Shown here: positions 14,956 to 27,299 of the stretch, piece by piece | How positions within the stretch are numbered: position 1 is the stretch's first letter | Layout of the letters: each line of letters opens with the position of its first letter | Source of the DNA: Iris pallida | Taxonomy: Eukaryota > Streptophyta > Magnoliopsida > Asparagales > Iridaceae | NCBI GenBank assembly: GCA_029216955.1 | Contig: JANAVB010042220.1 | Coordinates: 16,434,567 to 16,498,566, forward strand | Direction: 5' to 3' | DNA length: 64,000 bases | The notes under the pieces: generated by a model | Database searches by the model: none | What the model was told of the DNA's origin: nothing | What the model saw: the letters and a program-made list of their open reading frames with translations, nothing else | Position numbers and translations under genes: made by a program

Positions 14956-16258
14956 TGTAGAACCCTAGAGGAGGGGGGTGAATAGGGTAATAAAAAATAA
15001 CTAGTAAAATAGAAGCAATATATGACAAATAAAATTAAAGAGTGAGAAGATCAAACACAAGATGTATCCTGGTATCCTCGCTTGAGGCAATCCAGTCGCG
15101 GAACTCTCTCCGGCTTAAATCCACTATTTAGTCAAATAGTACACACGAGTTTGGATCCGAATAACTCGCCAACTTAAACACGAGTTTGGATCCGAAGACT
15201 CGCCAACTTCTACACACGAGTTTTCTTACGAAGGCTCGCCAACTTCAAACAAATGAGAAGAGAAACTTGTTGATCTTCTAACACGTGAAGATCAAAATTT
15301 ACAACTCTTAAATACTCTATCACTTTGGGAGAGGATGACAATTAAAAGCTTGAAGAGTATTAATGGTGGAGCTCTTGGTTGTTGGAAAATTTATGGAAAG
15401 AGTTGGTAAAGTCCTCAAGAGAGAGAGAGATTGTTTCTTTTATAGAGAAACCAAGACTTGGAGGCATTTAATGCTTCTGAATACAGGCAGACCGGCATGC
15501 CTTCGGTATGCAGCGGCATACCGTCGGTATACCGGCCAAATAGTAATGGTCAAATTAGTGACCGTTTGAGAGCATTAAATACGGCCATTAATGCTAGTCA
15601 GAGCAATTCAAAAACCAAATATTTGAAACTCGGTATACCGTCGGTATGCCAGAGCATGCCGTCGGTATGCCGACAATTTGTCACAGTAAGTTTTGGGTTG
15701 CTAAAAACGGTATACCATCGGTATGCCGGAGCATGCCGTCGGTATGCCGACAATTTTTTACAGCAACTTTTGGGTCGCTAAAAACGGTATACCGTCGGTA
15801 TGCCGGAGCATGCCGTCGGTATGCCGATAATTTGTCACAGCAACTTTATGGACACAAAAATCGGTATACCGCCGGTATGCCGAAGCATGCCGCCGGTATG
15901 CCGACAATTTGTCACAGCAACTTTCTAGACTCTAAAAATGGTATACCGCCGGTATGCCGAATCATGCCGCCGGTATGCCGCTCTGTAGGTATTTGATTTT
16001 TGACTTATTCTTTTACTTGTCATCCGTCCTTAGGTATTTACAGATATCCCTAGACTTGTACAGACACGAAGACTCTAAGCAGGAGGATGCCATCTTATGC
16101 AAGGAGCGCCGGTAGATGCTTCAATCTTCGATGCGAAGAATGGATGCTCTTGAACGGAAAGACTTTATGAGTTGAGCTTCTGAGAGGATATGTATCTGAA
16201 GACGCAGAAAACTAAAATCCGAAGATGCTGTTAATAATCAAAATAAAACGTGCCAACA
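14956..16258 (-). repeat. 5' LTR of the Sirevirus-like element
   Basis: 1,303 bp and collinear with 6499-7795; differences are scattered single bases and small indels. It contains the second copy of the palindromic array and a TATA box (CTATAAAAG, - strand, 15437-15445). U3 runs from 16258 down to about 15450. Confidence 0.93.
15484..15990. repeat. 77-bp palindromic tandem array, 5' LTR copy
   Basis: Units start at 15631, 15708 and onward at the same 77-bp spacing as in the other LTR, with the preceding looser cluster at 15492-15537. Several palindromes carry point changes relative to the 3' LTR copy, for example CGGTATACCA at 15708. Confidence 0.9.
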
Positions 16259-16263
16259 AATTG

Positions 16264-16578
16264 GATACGAGTAGGCTGTATCATGACACGCCATGATATA
16301 GAGTCATTTTAGGGGTTTTCTCCTCCATTAGTAGTGACACACATGCCACATTCTAATGACACTTTGTTCTAGCTAAATATTATTCTAATTAGGCTCTAGT
16401 TATCATTTTATACATGCTTATATGATTTTAGTAGAGTCGAACAACGTTTGGTATAAGTATCTTGGTCGTATCTCAAGAGTATCAGAGTATTGGTGCGATA
16501 CTAGTATGGTGCACACCAAGTTTTTGGTATTATGCAATTTCATGAGTGTCATACGTGCCTTTGTGTGTGTGTGTGTGA

Positions 16579-16636
<58 letters not shown>

Positions 16637-16765
16637 TAATTTTTTTCTCGGTCTAGGGCTCATGTGCCGCTTTGCTCTTCTCTCCGACCGGATACCCCAT
16701 CCCTTCTCCCTCATAATCCTCTAATTACCATACTTCCCCACCCACCTTCAGTGCATGCCACCACT
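16264..16765 (+). repeat. LTR-like block, right part (continues from 6498)
   Basis: Continuation of the target DNA split by the Copia insertion. It contains a (TG)n(TA)n microsatellite at 16562-16635. No coding sequence. Confidence 0.45.
16562..16635. repeat. (TG)n-(TA)n compound microsatellite
   Basis: GTGTGTGT run followed by an uninterrupted TA run. Confidence 0.95.
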
Positions 16766-18694
16766 ATCACACATGCTCCCAGAAGTTCGGGTATGAGTAT
16801 GTGGAATCACATCCAGTCTACGTCATGTGGTCGACAGTAGTAAGTTGTCAAACCTCAAGTATATCCAAATCCAGTCCTGTAAAGTGTAAATCATAATATC
16901 CAGATTCTAACTCAATCATAAGTGCTAACATGTAGAATAATATAGAAATGATAAGTCCATAGAATCTGGTACAGAAAATAAGATACAAGAATCCTCTGAA
17001 TTGAGTACAACTCATCAAATGTCTGATAATATGAATCTAAATAACAGAAAGTAAAGACTGAACTAGACTAAATATCCTCCAGTGGCACGTCTGCTGTATC
17101 ATCTCATGTATTCTCAGCTAAGCCATGTTCTGTCTCAGATGTATCAAAGTAAGTGGAACACACATTCTCTATGTCCTCGCCTAAAAATGTTGTTATCCAG
17201 TCAGGATTGGAGCAATTATAATTCATGATCAACTATTCATGACATGATAGAAACTGTATAACATGTAATAGAATATAAAACAAAACTAAAATAACGATAA
17301 TCATGAGCTGACTAATCATGGCATGAAATCAAACATGTGACGTAAATAATATGAAATGCATAAGTCATCACTACACTAAGTGTATTAAAAACCATGTTCT
17401 ATATGTGATCGGGCTGAGGGATCTACATGGTCAGGCTCAATCATATATGTGTAGTGTATGATTAGATGTCAGGCATAAAATCACAAAATGTACAGGGTTT
17501 TGATCACGTATATACTATAGTATTTTGCGTCCGACTAATAATCATAGATTTAAATCATAATATGAACAAGGTAAACACGGAAGCATGAAAAACACGATAA
17601 CTATGATATAGAATCCATAATACTAATCTCGTGTAAGAGTCATGTCGATAATCAGGAATGTACATCTAAAAGCATAAAATAGAGTAATTATCAGGAAATG
17701 AAAGTGATCATCATGAGTACTTGCCTCGGGTATCTGACGTCGACGTGCACGACACGAACGTGTCGACACAAAAAGTATCACAGTCTAAAATCCAGAATAA
17801 TAAGTCCCAAATAAGTCATCAAAGATCATAACGTCCAATAAATGACCAAAATTGCATCAGATGTCCAAACAATCCCGATAGCAATCCATAATCCCGGTGG
17901 TAGGTTGAGCAAGGTCACAACATAGGAGCACACGATTAGAATGTGATTAAAGCTAATAATAGACGAGATTGACACCATCCCATATTTATAATTAATTAAG
18001 GAAAAGATTTACAATATTTGGAAGCTAGGTTTTTTCTTAGTCAAAATATTTAGAAATAATATTTTGAAAATACCTTAAAATATTATTTGGTAAATACTAC
18101 TTTGGATAAAATATTGTAATAATATTAAATAATATATTTACCAAAATATTATTATTACTATTATAACTGTATAAAATACTTATACATGTATATACCATTA
18201 TATTATACTTACTATTTTAATTAGGCCTAACCCAACAGTTAAAACAAATTTAACATTAATTAAATAGGACAGGGCTTTAAGCCCAACCCAAATATAACTT
18301 AATCAACAGAATTTACTTATTCTGTTAACTGGGCTTGAGCCCAACAGGCCATTGACAATTACAATATAATTAGAAGAAAAAAATTCATTAGGCTCTAGGC
18401 CCATTAACCCACTTACCCGAACCTATTAGGGCTAAAACCATAATATATGGTCAGAGAGAGAAAGAGAAGATGGGAATCGAAAAAAGAGGGTTTACCAACT
18501 ATGGTGTTGGAGCAGTAGACCGACTTCGGCACGGCACCGAGCGAGGTTTGGCGCAGAGTGGCGCTCAAGCAGGAATGCTACCAGCCTGGATCTAGGGGCG
18601 ATCCGCTGAACAATCGATGACCTCGCCGGAGATGGTGGCGAAGATCCGGCAAGAAAATTAGGAAGATACAATGCTCGAAAGGAGGCCTCGGCTG
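16766..18694 (+). repeat. LTR-like block (same family as 4921 and 61488), left part
   Basis: Start resembles 61488 (CATGCTCCCAGAAGTTCGGG against CATGCCCCGCTCCCGAAT). It shares CCAGTCAGGATTGGAGCAA near 17195 and a GTACTTGCCTCGGGTAT context near 17720. 18000-18330 is very AT-rich; 18480-18690 is GC-rich. The block is split by the element at 18695 and resumes at 26807. No gene seen. Confidence 0.5.
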
Positions 18695-19992
18695 TGTTAG
18701 CCCAATGATTATATCATGTTTTTGAATATGGATAATCAGTTAAGTTTAACATAATGACATCACTAATATTCATGTAATCACTATCATGTTGCTACTTAAA
18801 CTTAGCATTGTCCTAAATGTTCTCTATATCAATATTGCTATGCTTGTATCATATTGTTTTATTCGTCTAACATGTTCTTAGACATGTAGTAAGCATGATC
18901 AAGCTTTGTCAAAGCAGGACATGTGCAATGGGCCAAAGACGGCGTTTACAAGAAGATTTCTTTAAACCACCTAACGACCTATCCGGGGCCTCGCATCGGG
19001 GGTTCCGCTGACCGCCGTCAAGGAAAAAGACGTCTTTAAGTCTGCTCAATTATTTGAAGAAAGACGACATCAGCTCTTGATTTTCCTATTTCATCAATGT
19101 AATTTTTCATATTTATTGAGTCTAGGAATACGATGTGCACAGCATCGTACTGGCAAATAGGCTACCCAAGAAACGTTTACAAAATACCCTTTTATTTTGA
19201 AAATAAAGCCACTTATAAAAGCCCAAACTACTTCCTAAATTGTCTAACTTTTCAAAAAGCCCAAAAACTAATTTGCAAAAACCCTAACAGAACCCTAGCA
19301 GAACTCGGCCCGAATTCGGCCAGAGTTCGGTTAGTGAGCGTTGCTTTTTGAACTTGGTCTTCCTGCAGTTACGGATCCCAACGAGATTTTCTCATCGAGT
19401 TCTATCTGAATTCTGCCTGAATTCTGTCAGAATTCTGCCTTTGGACAAACTATAAATAGAGAAGGATTTTGATTATTTCAATTAACTCATACACTTTCAT
19501 ATCTCTTCTCTATAAGCCTACTACTTTTTCCAAAGTGTTCTGAGCTATTTATTTTCAAATCCCAAGCCAGTTACAATCCTCTAGTCGATTTGCCAGTACG
19601 GTACGGTCTAGAAGTTTAAGAGTGATTGTAATCAGAAGCTTGATTGAAGGTAGACACTTCACAATTAAAGTTTGTCGAGTACTTCGAATCAAAGCTCGCG
19701 TTGTAGAAGTTGCAAGAACTTCGGATAAAAACTTGTGGTGATTTTCTATAGTAGATTCAACTGGAAGCTAGAGTTCTTCCGACTGGACTAGTCCTCACAA
19801 GAGAGAAACCAGTATACATCCTTGTGTTTGCGTTTGCTCTCTACTCTCTACTTTTTATTTACATATATGTGATATATATATTCTGTGATCTTGTTACTAA
19901 CAATTTTAAATAGTTAATTTCCGCTGCCTACTCTATTCACCCCCTCTCTAGAGTATTGCGCTTTACAACTTGTTCCTACAATCGGTCCTACA
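18695..19992 (+). repeat. 5' LTR of the gag-only element
   Basis: 1,298 bp, TGTTAGCCCAATG..CGGTCCTACA. TATA box TATAAATAG at 19451. Confidence 0.93.
19451..19459 (+). promoter_or_regulatory. TATA box in the 5' LTR
   Basis: TATAAATAG followed by AGAAGGATTTTGAT and then a pyrimidine-rich stretch, as expected around an LTR transcription start. Confidence 0.6.
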
Positions 19993-19994
19993 AT

Positions 19995-20005
19995 TGGTAT
20001 CAGAG
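19995..20005 (+). promoter_or_regulatory. primer-binding site (tRNA-iMet type)
   Basis: TGGTATCAGAG, two bases after the LTR end, the same arrangement as in the 6499-16258 element. Confidence 0.9.
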
Positions 20006-20086
20006 TGGGTTATACAAGCAAAGCGAGGTAACACTGCTATTTTATTCTTATTTATTACAGCTATTACATAGATCACAGTATCACAT

Positions 20087-21550
20087 ATGGCAAGTATGTA
20101 CTTCACAACTGAAGAGCAATCCTTAAATAGACTCCCACTATTTGATGGAACAAACTATAGTTATTGGAAGACACAGATGAGCTTCTACCTAAAGTCTCAA
20201 GATTTTGACATATGGTCAATTGTTGTCAATGGCTACAAAAAGCCTACTATCACTTCTATTCTCACATCCTCTATAATCAACAAGCCTTATTATAGTTACA
20301 CGGAGGAAGAAAAGAAATTAGCTAACCTTGATGCAAAAGCTATGCATATCTTTTATTGTGCTGTAGACACAAATGTATTTAATCTTATTAATACTTGCAC
20401 AACATCTCATAAAATTTGGAAAGTTCTTGAAGCGACTTATGAGTGCATGTATGAAAGCAAAGCTAGCAACTCCAGAGAAAAGGATAGTCTTCATAATGAT
20501 GCAAATATGTACATGACAAAATTGGGATTTAAGGTACAACACAATCCCTTATACAAGGAAGAGCTTGTATGTGACAATTGTAAGAAGATAGACCACATCC
20601 AAGAAGATTGTACTACTGCTAGAAAGGAGAGTCACTACTAACGATCAAAAGAAGAAAGATCATCGCCTCACAAGTATACTAGCACGAGCATATGGTGTGA
20701 AAGCGAAGCAACAGATTCTGAAGAAGAAGAGAAACCTCATCAAGCTATAAATTTATGCTCAATGGCATTATCTAACGAGGTACAGAAAAATCCCCTTCTT
20801 GAAGAGAATGAATTTTCTTATAATGATTTATCTGATGCTTTCAGTGATCTATTAGAAGAACACAAGAAAGTATTAGATAAGTATAAGCAAGCTAGAAAGG
20901 ATATTCTATCCTATAAGCTTGAGATTGAAAAGCTTACTTGCTTATTGAATGATGCTAGAAATAGTTCTCCTTCTGATAATTTTACTGAGATTTCCACACT
21001 GAAATTTAGATTGCATGAGGCACTTGATTGCATTGAGAAAAGCACTCAAGAAAATGCTAAACTTAAGGAGGAACTAGAATCAGAAAAAAAGAAATATTCT
21101 TTTGCTTCATGTAGAATTGATGCTCTTTCTGCTAAGTATGATGAGATCTGTGCTAACTCTAAAAAGTTAGAGATTAGACTGGGAAAGCAGGTAGTACAAC
21201 CTACGACTCAGTCTAACACAAGACACTTAGCACATCACAAAGTCATACACGTCAGATCTTTTAGAAAGGAAGCAAGCAAAGCTAAAGCTTCACGTAACCA
21301 TGATTTCTATTACAAGTATCCACGCATATCATACCACACTACTGTACGTTCTCATACTACTGCACATAGTACTAATAATTCTTTCTGTCATTATTGTGGT
21401 ATGAATGGACATATTTCTAATCATTGTCAGATTAGAAAACTAGTTGATATGAACGTGTGCAAATGGGTTCCCAAAGCTAACAAATGTGGATCCAAGTATT
21501 GGATACCAAAGTCTTCACCTAATATTGCAGGTGAAGCTTCTATCAAATAG
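20087..21550 (+). pseudogene. gag-like protein of the non-autonomous element, one internal stop
   Basis: ATG at 20087, 94 bp after the 5' LTR; about 487 codons with one in-frame TAA at 20639-20641. The N-terminal UBN2-type region reads RLPLFDGTNYSYWK, then LANLDAKAMHIFYCAVD and the TSHKIWKVLEATYE motif. The rest of the capsid region is unusually short, because the sequence passes quickly to a CCHC knuckle (CDNCKKIDHIQEDC, residues about 164-177); this suggests an internal deletion. After the stop come an acidic segment, a Glu/Lys-rich coiled-coil-like stretch (about 20790-21190) and a second knuckle CHYCGMNGHISNHC near 21390. The order matches gag at 13001-14901. If the stop were read through or absent in sister copies, the product could still package RNA; that is inference. 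Confidence 0.88.
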
Positions 21551-22594
21551 AACCATGGAACATGTTGGTTATTACAAAGCTATAATGGTCATCTTCCAAG
21601 CAATTGTACCAATATAAGTGTGGTCACTAGAACCACTTCGGTAACATGCTTTCTAAATAGTTTTTAATATTTAGCATGTTCTTATTGATTTCTTGCTATT
21701 AGATCTCATTGATATCTTTTAATTGTTTATTGTTTGAATCAATGTGAGACATAATCCTAGTTTGACTAGCTGTTTAACTCAAATGTTTAGTTCACACTAA
21801 ATAGTCTTTTACTCACTTTTTATTAGTGTGACACATTAGTATATGTATGCTATTTACTGTTAATCTTTATTCTTGAAGCATGCATAGGAGCTTAATTTTA
21901 TTTTGGCGAATATGTTTTGACTCTTCGTCTTTAATATTTTTTTAATGGTCACTTCTTATCGATTTGTCTTTACATGCTGTATTTACTTGGATCGGTATTT
22001 TGTAAGTATGTATGTTTAGCACAAGTATTCTATTTACTTGAAAAGTATATACATATACTTTTATGTTAACCTTGTGCTTGCATAATATATTCACTATTGA
22101 TTCTTATATTTTATTTTGATTAATTTCTTATGAATCAATTACATCTTTGTCTGATAAAGTTTATTTATGCATGTTTTTGATCTTGTGATATTATTTTATG
22201 CTTATTAAGGATACATGAATAGTTGATTTTTATTTATATATTGCTCATGTTTCTTATATTTTTGTATAAATATCTTTATGGGGATATATGAGTTAAGTTC
22301 AAGTTCTATAAAGTAGTTTCAAACTTGTGCTTATCTCATACTTAAGCTATTGATTTTTTTGAACAAATTTATGTTCTTATCTTTATTAGCTTCTTTCTCA
22401 AAGCCTCTTTTTCTTGGCTTTTTGGTTGACATTTTAGATACATGATATTTTTAAATATCTTGATCTTGATAAACCATTCTTTGGGTATTTACTTCTTTTA
22501 TATTTAGTGATTCTGGATTTCAATGTTGTTTGATGATACTGCATATATTTCTTTGAATCTAAGTTCTTAAGAGTAGACATCATTTTGGAAAAAA

Positions 22595-22790
22595 AATCGA
22601 AAGGGTCCTTCTGTCACACAGGTGTAAATAGCTTGAAGCGACACGGTGCACTAGTCTTCGGACTACCGCTAGCTGGGAACCGGCCCCTATAGCTAACCCG
22701 AAGTGATCCATACTTTATAGACTTAAGATTTATTAAGGTCTACTTGCAACTATCGTCTAGTTCTGGATTCAAGGTACTGAACCCAGTCTC
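22595..22790 (+). repeat. internal structured block, copy 1
   Basis: Shares with copy 2 (23065-23260), in order, a GGGTC..CTGTC opening, GAAGCGA..CGG, TTAGCTGGGA or CTAGCTGGGA, CTAACCC, GATC..CTTTATA.ACT, AAGATTTATT and GTTGCAA-like phrases. TAGCT and AGCTA flank a short GC-rich loop, so a stem is possible. Confidence 0.6.
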
Positions 22791-22949
22791 TTAGGTTCCA
22801 GAATACATCAGCATATCTAGGTCCTACATTTTGATTTACAAATATTTTATATTTTATTGTTACCCAATGATTTTTTAGCATATATGGATTAATGTAATTG
22901 ATACATCTTATACCGTATGCTACAGTCTTTTAAGATTTTTATGTCCATA

Positions 22950-22951
<2 letters not shown>

Positions 22952-23015
<64 letters not shown>
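22952..23015. repeat. (TA)n microsatellite
   Basis: Uninterrupted TA run between the two structured blocks. Confidence 0.95.
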
Positions 23016-23020
<5 letters not shown>

Positions 23021-23064
23021 TACATTAATTCTTCTTAAATCCTCGGTTATTAAAGAAGAGATTT

Positions 23065-23260
23065 TTTTGGGTACAAGCCTACAAAGGGTCTGTCTGTCAC
23101 CACGACTACGGTCGAAGCGAAGCGGTACTTAAGTGTTCCCCGGTGAACCTCCATTAGCTGGGACAGTACCTCTACAACTAACCCAAGATTGATCAACGCT
23201 TTATAAACTAAAGATTTATTGAGATGTAGTTGCAATTGTTATCTGATAGATTTTGAATTT
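23065..23260 (+). repeat. internal structured block, copy 2
   Basis: Imperfect direct repeat of 22595-22790, about 470 bp downstream. Both stand out from their AT-rich surroundings by higher GC content. Confidence 0.6.
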
Positions 23261-25488
23261 TAGATTTGATGGATAATATTCTCTCGTTATATTTTCACAA
23301 CCGGTAGCATATGTTGATCTATCTTATCGATTATGAGATTCTATAGCATAGATCAATTTATGTCATCTTTTGACTTATACGATTATTCATCATACTAATT
23401 TGAAATATCTTTTGATTGTTTTATTTTTAAACGTTCATTTAATGGATATTTCTTCTTTTGTCTAAAGATGATTATTTTTCGTATTCGTAACTACTCATTG
23501 AATATTATGGTCTTGTGATTTTGTCTTTAACTTGTGTAATATTTAATAATTTTGAGCTTTATATTATTATCTTCTTATTCAAGTTACTTACTGTCTACAA
23601 CAGTAATTCTTTGCAGGGAAGAAGTCATGCATATTGAATGTCTCTCTCTCAAAGCGTTTCTTTTCTTTAACCTTACGGTTGTCAGGTGGACACCGCGTGA
23701 AGGCTTTTAAAAGGGAAGAAATGAACTTTGATAAGAAGACCTAATATTTTTGAATTAGTTTCGTACTTTCAAAAATATGTCTCTGAAATTTTTATAATTT
23801 TTATCTACATTATTATTTTTGGATATAGCCATGTAAAGTGGAGCAGTTAATTATTTCAAGTCAATTAGCCCCTTGACATGCTATATATCTAGAATACACT
23901 TTTCTTTGGACATTTATCTAGTTATGTTTATTTGTTCAAATGGATTTATTTATGATTTATGGATTCTTTTATTGAAATTATTTCCGTGAGTCGAATCTCC
24001 AGCTTTCAGTTTAAGGACTAAATGGACGCATTTGAACATTTATTAAGGCAGTTTTTCGTAATATATTCTACATTTTTGAAAAGTCTTTTTGATTTTTTTT
24101 GATTTATTGAATCTGTCCGATACTCAAATTTTATTATTAAAGACAGTTTTCAAAATCTTTTTATGTCTTGAAATATTTCTTTTATATATATATTGGAGAT
24201 ATATTTTGTTTGTTCATCTTTAAGCATTTATTTATTAGATATTTATTTTTCTTGCCTAAAGATGATATTTGTTTTAAGTTTGGGATTTTTATATGCATTT
24301 GATCAAAGGGAAGAAAGATGCATATCTTGGATATCCCTTGGATCTTGTGATTATTTATTTTATCTATTTTGTGCATATAAATTATTTTTGAACTATATAC
24401 GCATATTTTAAGGGGGAGCAAATTAATTGTTTCAATTATTTTATGCCCTTAATATGTGGTATACCTAGTTCATCATGGACATATATTCTCTTAGTTTAAT
24501 ATCTTGTTGAGTTGGTCATGATATTTGGATTTGTATTGAGTTTATGAGAGAATATATGATTATTATTATTTATTTAATTTTAATTCTCTCATTTCATTTT
24601 TGAGTTTCTAAAAGTTATCCTGCCAAATTTAATTTAATATATTGATAAACATTTTGAGTTTAAACTGATTTGGCATTTCTAATTTAGATTTTATCTCAAA
24701 GTTCATGATTATCTATATTTAGACTGATCATACTTTACGGGGGAGCATTCAAGTCGACTAAATTTCTCCTTCTCAAGTATTTTGTCTTCATTACCTTCAT
24801 GTTTATCTAATGGATATATATCATGCTAAGGTAATTGAATTCAAATGCATGAACTTTGGTATAGATTGTGTATAGATCCTAGTATATTTATTTTGATTTA
24901 TTTTTCAATGATTATACTCTTTATGGAATTGATTCACTAATTTGTATGGGCAAATTATGAATCATATTTTTTTGTGATCATTGTTAAAAGTCCCATTATA
25001 TTTTTGATTTTTTTGTATATACTAGATCTGCGAATTTCTATTTCCATATGATTTATTTATGACCAATGATTGATTCCTACTATTTTGATATATTTTTTTT
25101 GTCTATCTCAAAACACAATATGATGAACAAAATGTGTTTTGAATGTCATTTTTGGATATCTAGTTGGTAAACTATGTATTGATTGATTCAATGTTTTTAA
25201 GTTCAACCAACTATGTTGTATTTTTGACAAGTTTTTTTTTCCTATAGTTATGCAATTTTCTAAACATGTTACACTGTTCTCCTAATCCTTGATCATGATT
25301 ATTTGTGCTTTCCTCCTTTACTTATGCTTGAGTTTATTTTAGCTCTAATCACGGGGGAGCTTATTTTTGATCATGTCAAAGGAGGAGAATAAGTTTAAGT
25401 TGGCACACACTATTCTAGTATTCTGTGTTTATTAGTGATACATGCATCTATTGTATATATATATTAAACTTAAAGGATTTGCCATAAT

Positions 25489-25503
25489 CAAAAAGGGGGA
25501 GAT
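25489..25503 (+). promoter_or_regulatory. polypurine tract before the 3' LTR
   Basis: AAAAAGGGGGAGAT directly precedes the LTR TG. GGGGGAGC-type tracts occur upstream at about 24412, 24737 and 25350. Confidence 0.8.
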
Positions 25504-26806
25504 TGTTAGCCCAATGATTATATCATGTTTTTGAATATGGCTAATCAGTTAAGTTTAACATAATAACATCACTAATATTCATGTAATCACTATCATGTTG
25601 CTACTTAAACTTAGCATTGTCCTAAATGTTCTCTATATCAATATTGATATGCTTGTATCATATTGTTTTATTCGTCTAACATGTTCTTAGACATGCAGTA
25701 AGCATGATCAAGCTTTGTCAAAGCATGACATATGCAACGGGCCAAAGACGACATTATACAAGAAGATTTCTCTGAACTGCCTAACGACCTATCTAGGGCC
25801 TCGCATCGGGGGTTCCACTGACCGCCGTCAAGGAAAAAGACGTCTTCAAGTATGCTCAATTATTTGAAGAAAGGCGTTATCAAAGGGCTCTTGGTTTTCC
25901 TATTTCATCAATGTAATTTTTCATATTTATTGAGTCTAGGAATACGATGTACACTGCATCGTACTGGCAAACAGGGTACCCAAAAAATGTTTTCAAAATA
26001 CCCTTTTATTTTGAAAACAAGCCCACTTACAAAAGCCCAAACTACTTCCTAAACTGCCTGACTTTTCAAAAAGCCCAAAAACTAATTTGTAAAAACCCTA
26101 ACAGAACCCTAGCAGAACTCGGCCCGAATTTGGCAAGAGTTCGGTTAGTGAACGTTGCTTTTTGAACTTGGTCTTCCTGCAGTTACGGATTCCAACAAGA
26201 TTTTTTCATCGAGTTCTATCCGAATTCTGCCCGAATTCTGTCAGAATTCTGTCTTTGGAAAAACTATAAATAAAGAAGGATTTCGATCATTTCAATTCAC
26301 TCATACACTTTCATATCTCTTCTCTATAAGCCTACTACTTCTTCCAAAGTATTCTGAGCTATTCATTTTCAAATCCCAAACCAGTTACAATCCTCTAGTC
26401 GATTTGCCAGTACGGTACGGTCTAGAAGTTTCAGAGTGATTGTAATCAGAGGCTTGATTGAAGGTAGACACTCCACAATTGAAGTTTGTCGATTATTTTG
26501 GATCAAAGCTCGCGTTGTAGAAGTTGCAAGAACTTCAGATGAAAACTTGTGGTGATTTTCCATAGTGGATTCAACTGGAAGCTAGAGTTCTTCCGACTGG
26601 ACTAGTCCTCACAAGAGGGAAACCAGTATACATCTTTGTGTTTGCGTTTGCTCTCTACTCTCTACTTTTCATTTATATATCTGTGATATATATATTCTGT
26701 TATCTTGTTACTAAAATTTTTAAATAGTTAATTTCCGCTGCCTACTCTATTCACCCCCCCACTAGAGTATTGCGTTTTACAACTCGTTCCTACAATCGGT
26801 CCTACA
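25504..26806 (+). repeat. 3' LTR of the gag-only element
   Basis: 1,303 bp, collinear with 18695-19992; TATA context ACTATAAATA at 26274. Confidence 0.93.
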
Positions 26807-27295
26807 GGCTGTTGAGGAGGGGGTCTCATCGGAGGCAGAGTGTGGTGATGGCAGTAGATGGTGATAAATCGGGTGGTATGTGGTGATATGGATCTGCGGC
26901 CTCGACGTATAGTTACGGTGAAGAGGAGCGGTGACAAGCGGAGGGGCATAGATCTGGGCGACGGTGTTCTCAAGTGAGTGGCTATAATGTTTGTGTTGTT
27001 AGCATCGAATAATGGGGGTAGGTGGTGGTGGTGTGAGTTGGTGTAGAAGATGGACAGTGCTGGTGGGGCGGTGGTGTTTGTGGCGGTGCAGGGACTATGG
27101 AGTTAGGTGAACAAAGGTATCAGAGGAGAGTGGGTCATGGTGGTTGGGGTGATGTATCGGTCGGTGACAGAGTGGTTAGCCGGAGTTGGCGATGGGTAGT
27201 GCTAGACAGTGGTGAGAAAGTAGAGGCGGTCGGCATTTTGGTCGGGTTGATGGGGTTGGTAAAGTTGGAGAATTGGCGTAGCACAGTGGTGACCC
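26807..27295 (+). repeat. LTR-like block, right part (continues from 18694)
   Basis: GGTGG-rich DNA continuing the target sequence after the GGCTG duplication. No recognisable gene; an open frame at 27097-27432 runs into LINE sequence and is rejected. The exact border with the LINE is uncertain. Confidence 0.4.
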
Positions 27296-27299
27296 ACCC

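Larger units (their letters stand above)
6499..16258 (-). mobile_element. complete Sirevirus-like Copia LTR retrotransposon (mutated)
   Basis: A 9,760-bp element transcribed leftward. Seen directly: two similar LTRs (6499-7795 and 14956-16258), each with TG/CA ends; a perfect 5-bp target duplication AATTG at 6494-6498 and 16259-16263; a primer-binding site matching initiator tRNA-Met; purine tracts before the 3' LTR; and gag, protease-integrase-RT-RNase H in Copia order. An extra ORF follows pol. The long LTRs, clustered purine tracts and extra ORF fit the Sirevirus (SIRE/Maximus) lineage, which is inference from family knowledge. All three reading frames are broken. By eye the LTRs differ at a few percent of sites, so the insertion is not recent. 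Confidence 0.93.
21551..25503 (+). other. 3.95-kb AT-rich non-coding interior of the gag-only element
   Basis: No enzyme domain found. It contains a (TA)n run (22952-23015), two related GC-richer blocks (about 22595-22790 and 23065-23260), and several purine-rich GGGGGAGC-type tracts at about 24412, 24737, 25350 and 25490. Open frames in it are short and AT-driven. Confidence 0.8.
18695..26806 (+). mobile_element. complete LTR element with gag but no pol (non-autonomous Sirevirus derivative)
   Basis: 8,112 bp. LTRs at 18695-19992 and 25504-26806, both TG..CA; a perfect 5-bp target duplication GGCTG at 18690-18694 and 26807-26811; a tRNA-iMet primer site; a polypurine tract immediately before the 3' LTR. 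The 5.5-kb interior has a single gag-like frame with one stop, then about 3.95 kb with no protease, integrase, RT or RNase H sequence that I can detect in six frames. Mobilisation would therefore need enzymes from a related element. The LTR is related to the relic at 510-1195, which sits beside Copia pol, suggesting an autonomous partner family. The LTRs differ roughly once per 25-30 bases where I compared them. Confidence 0.92.
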
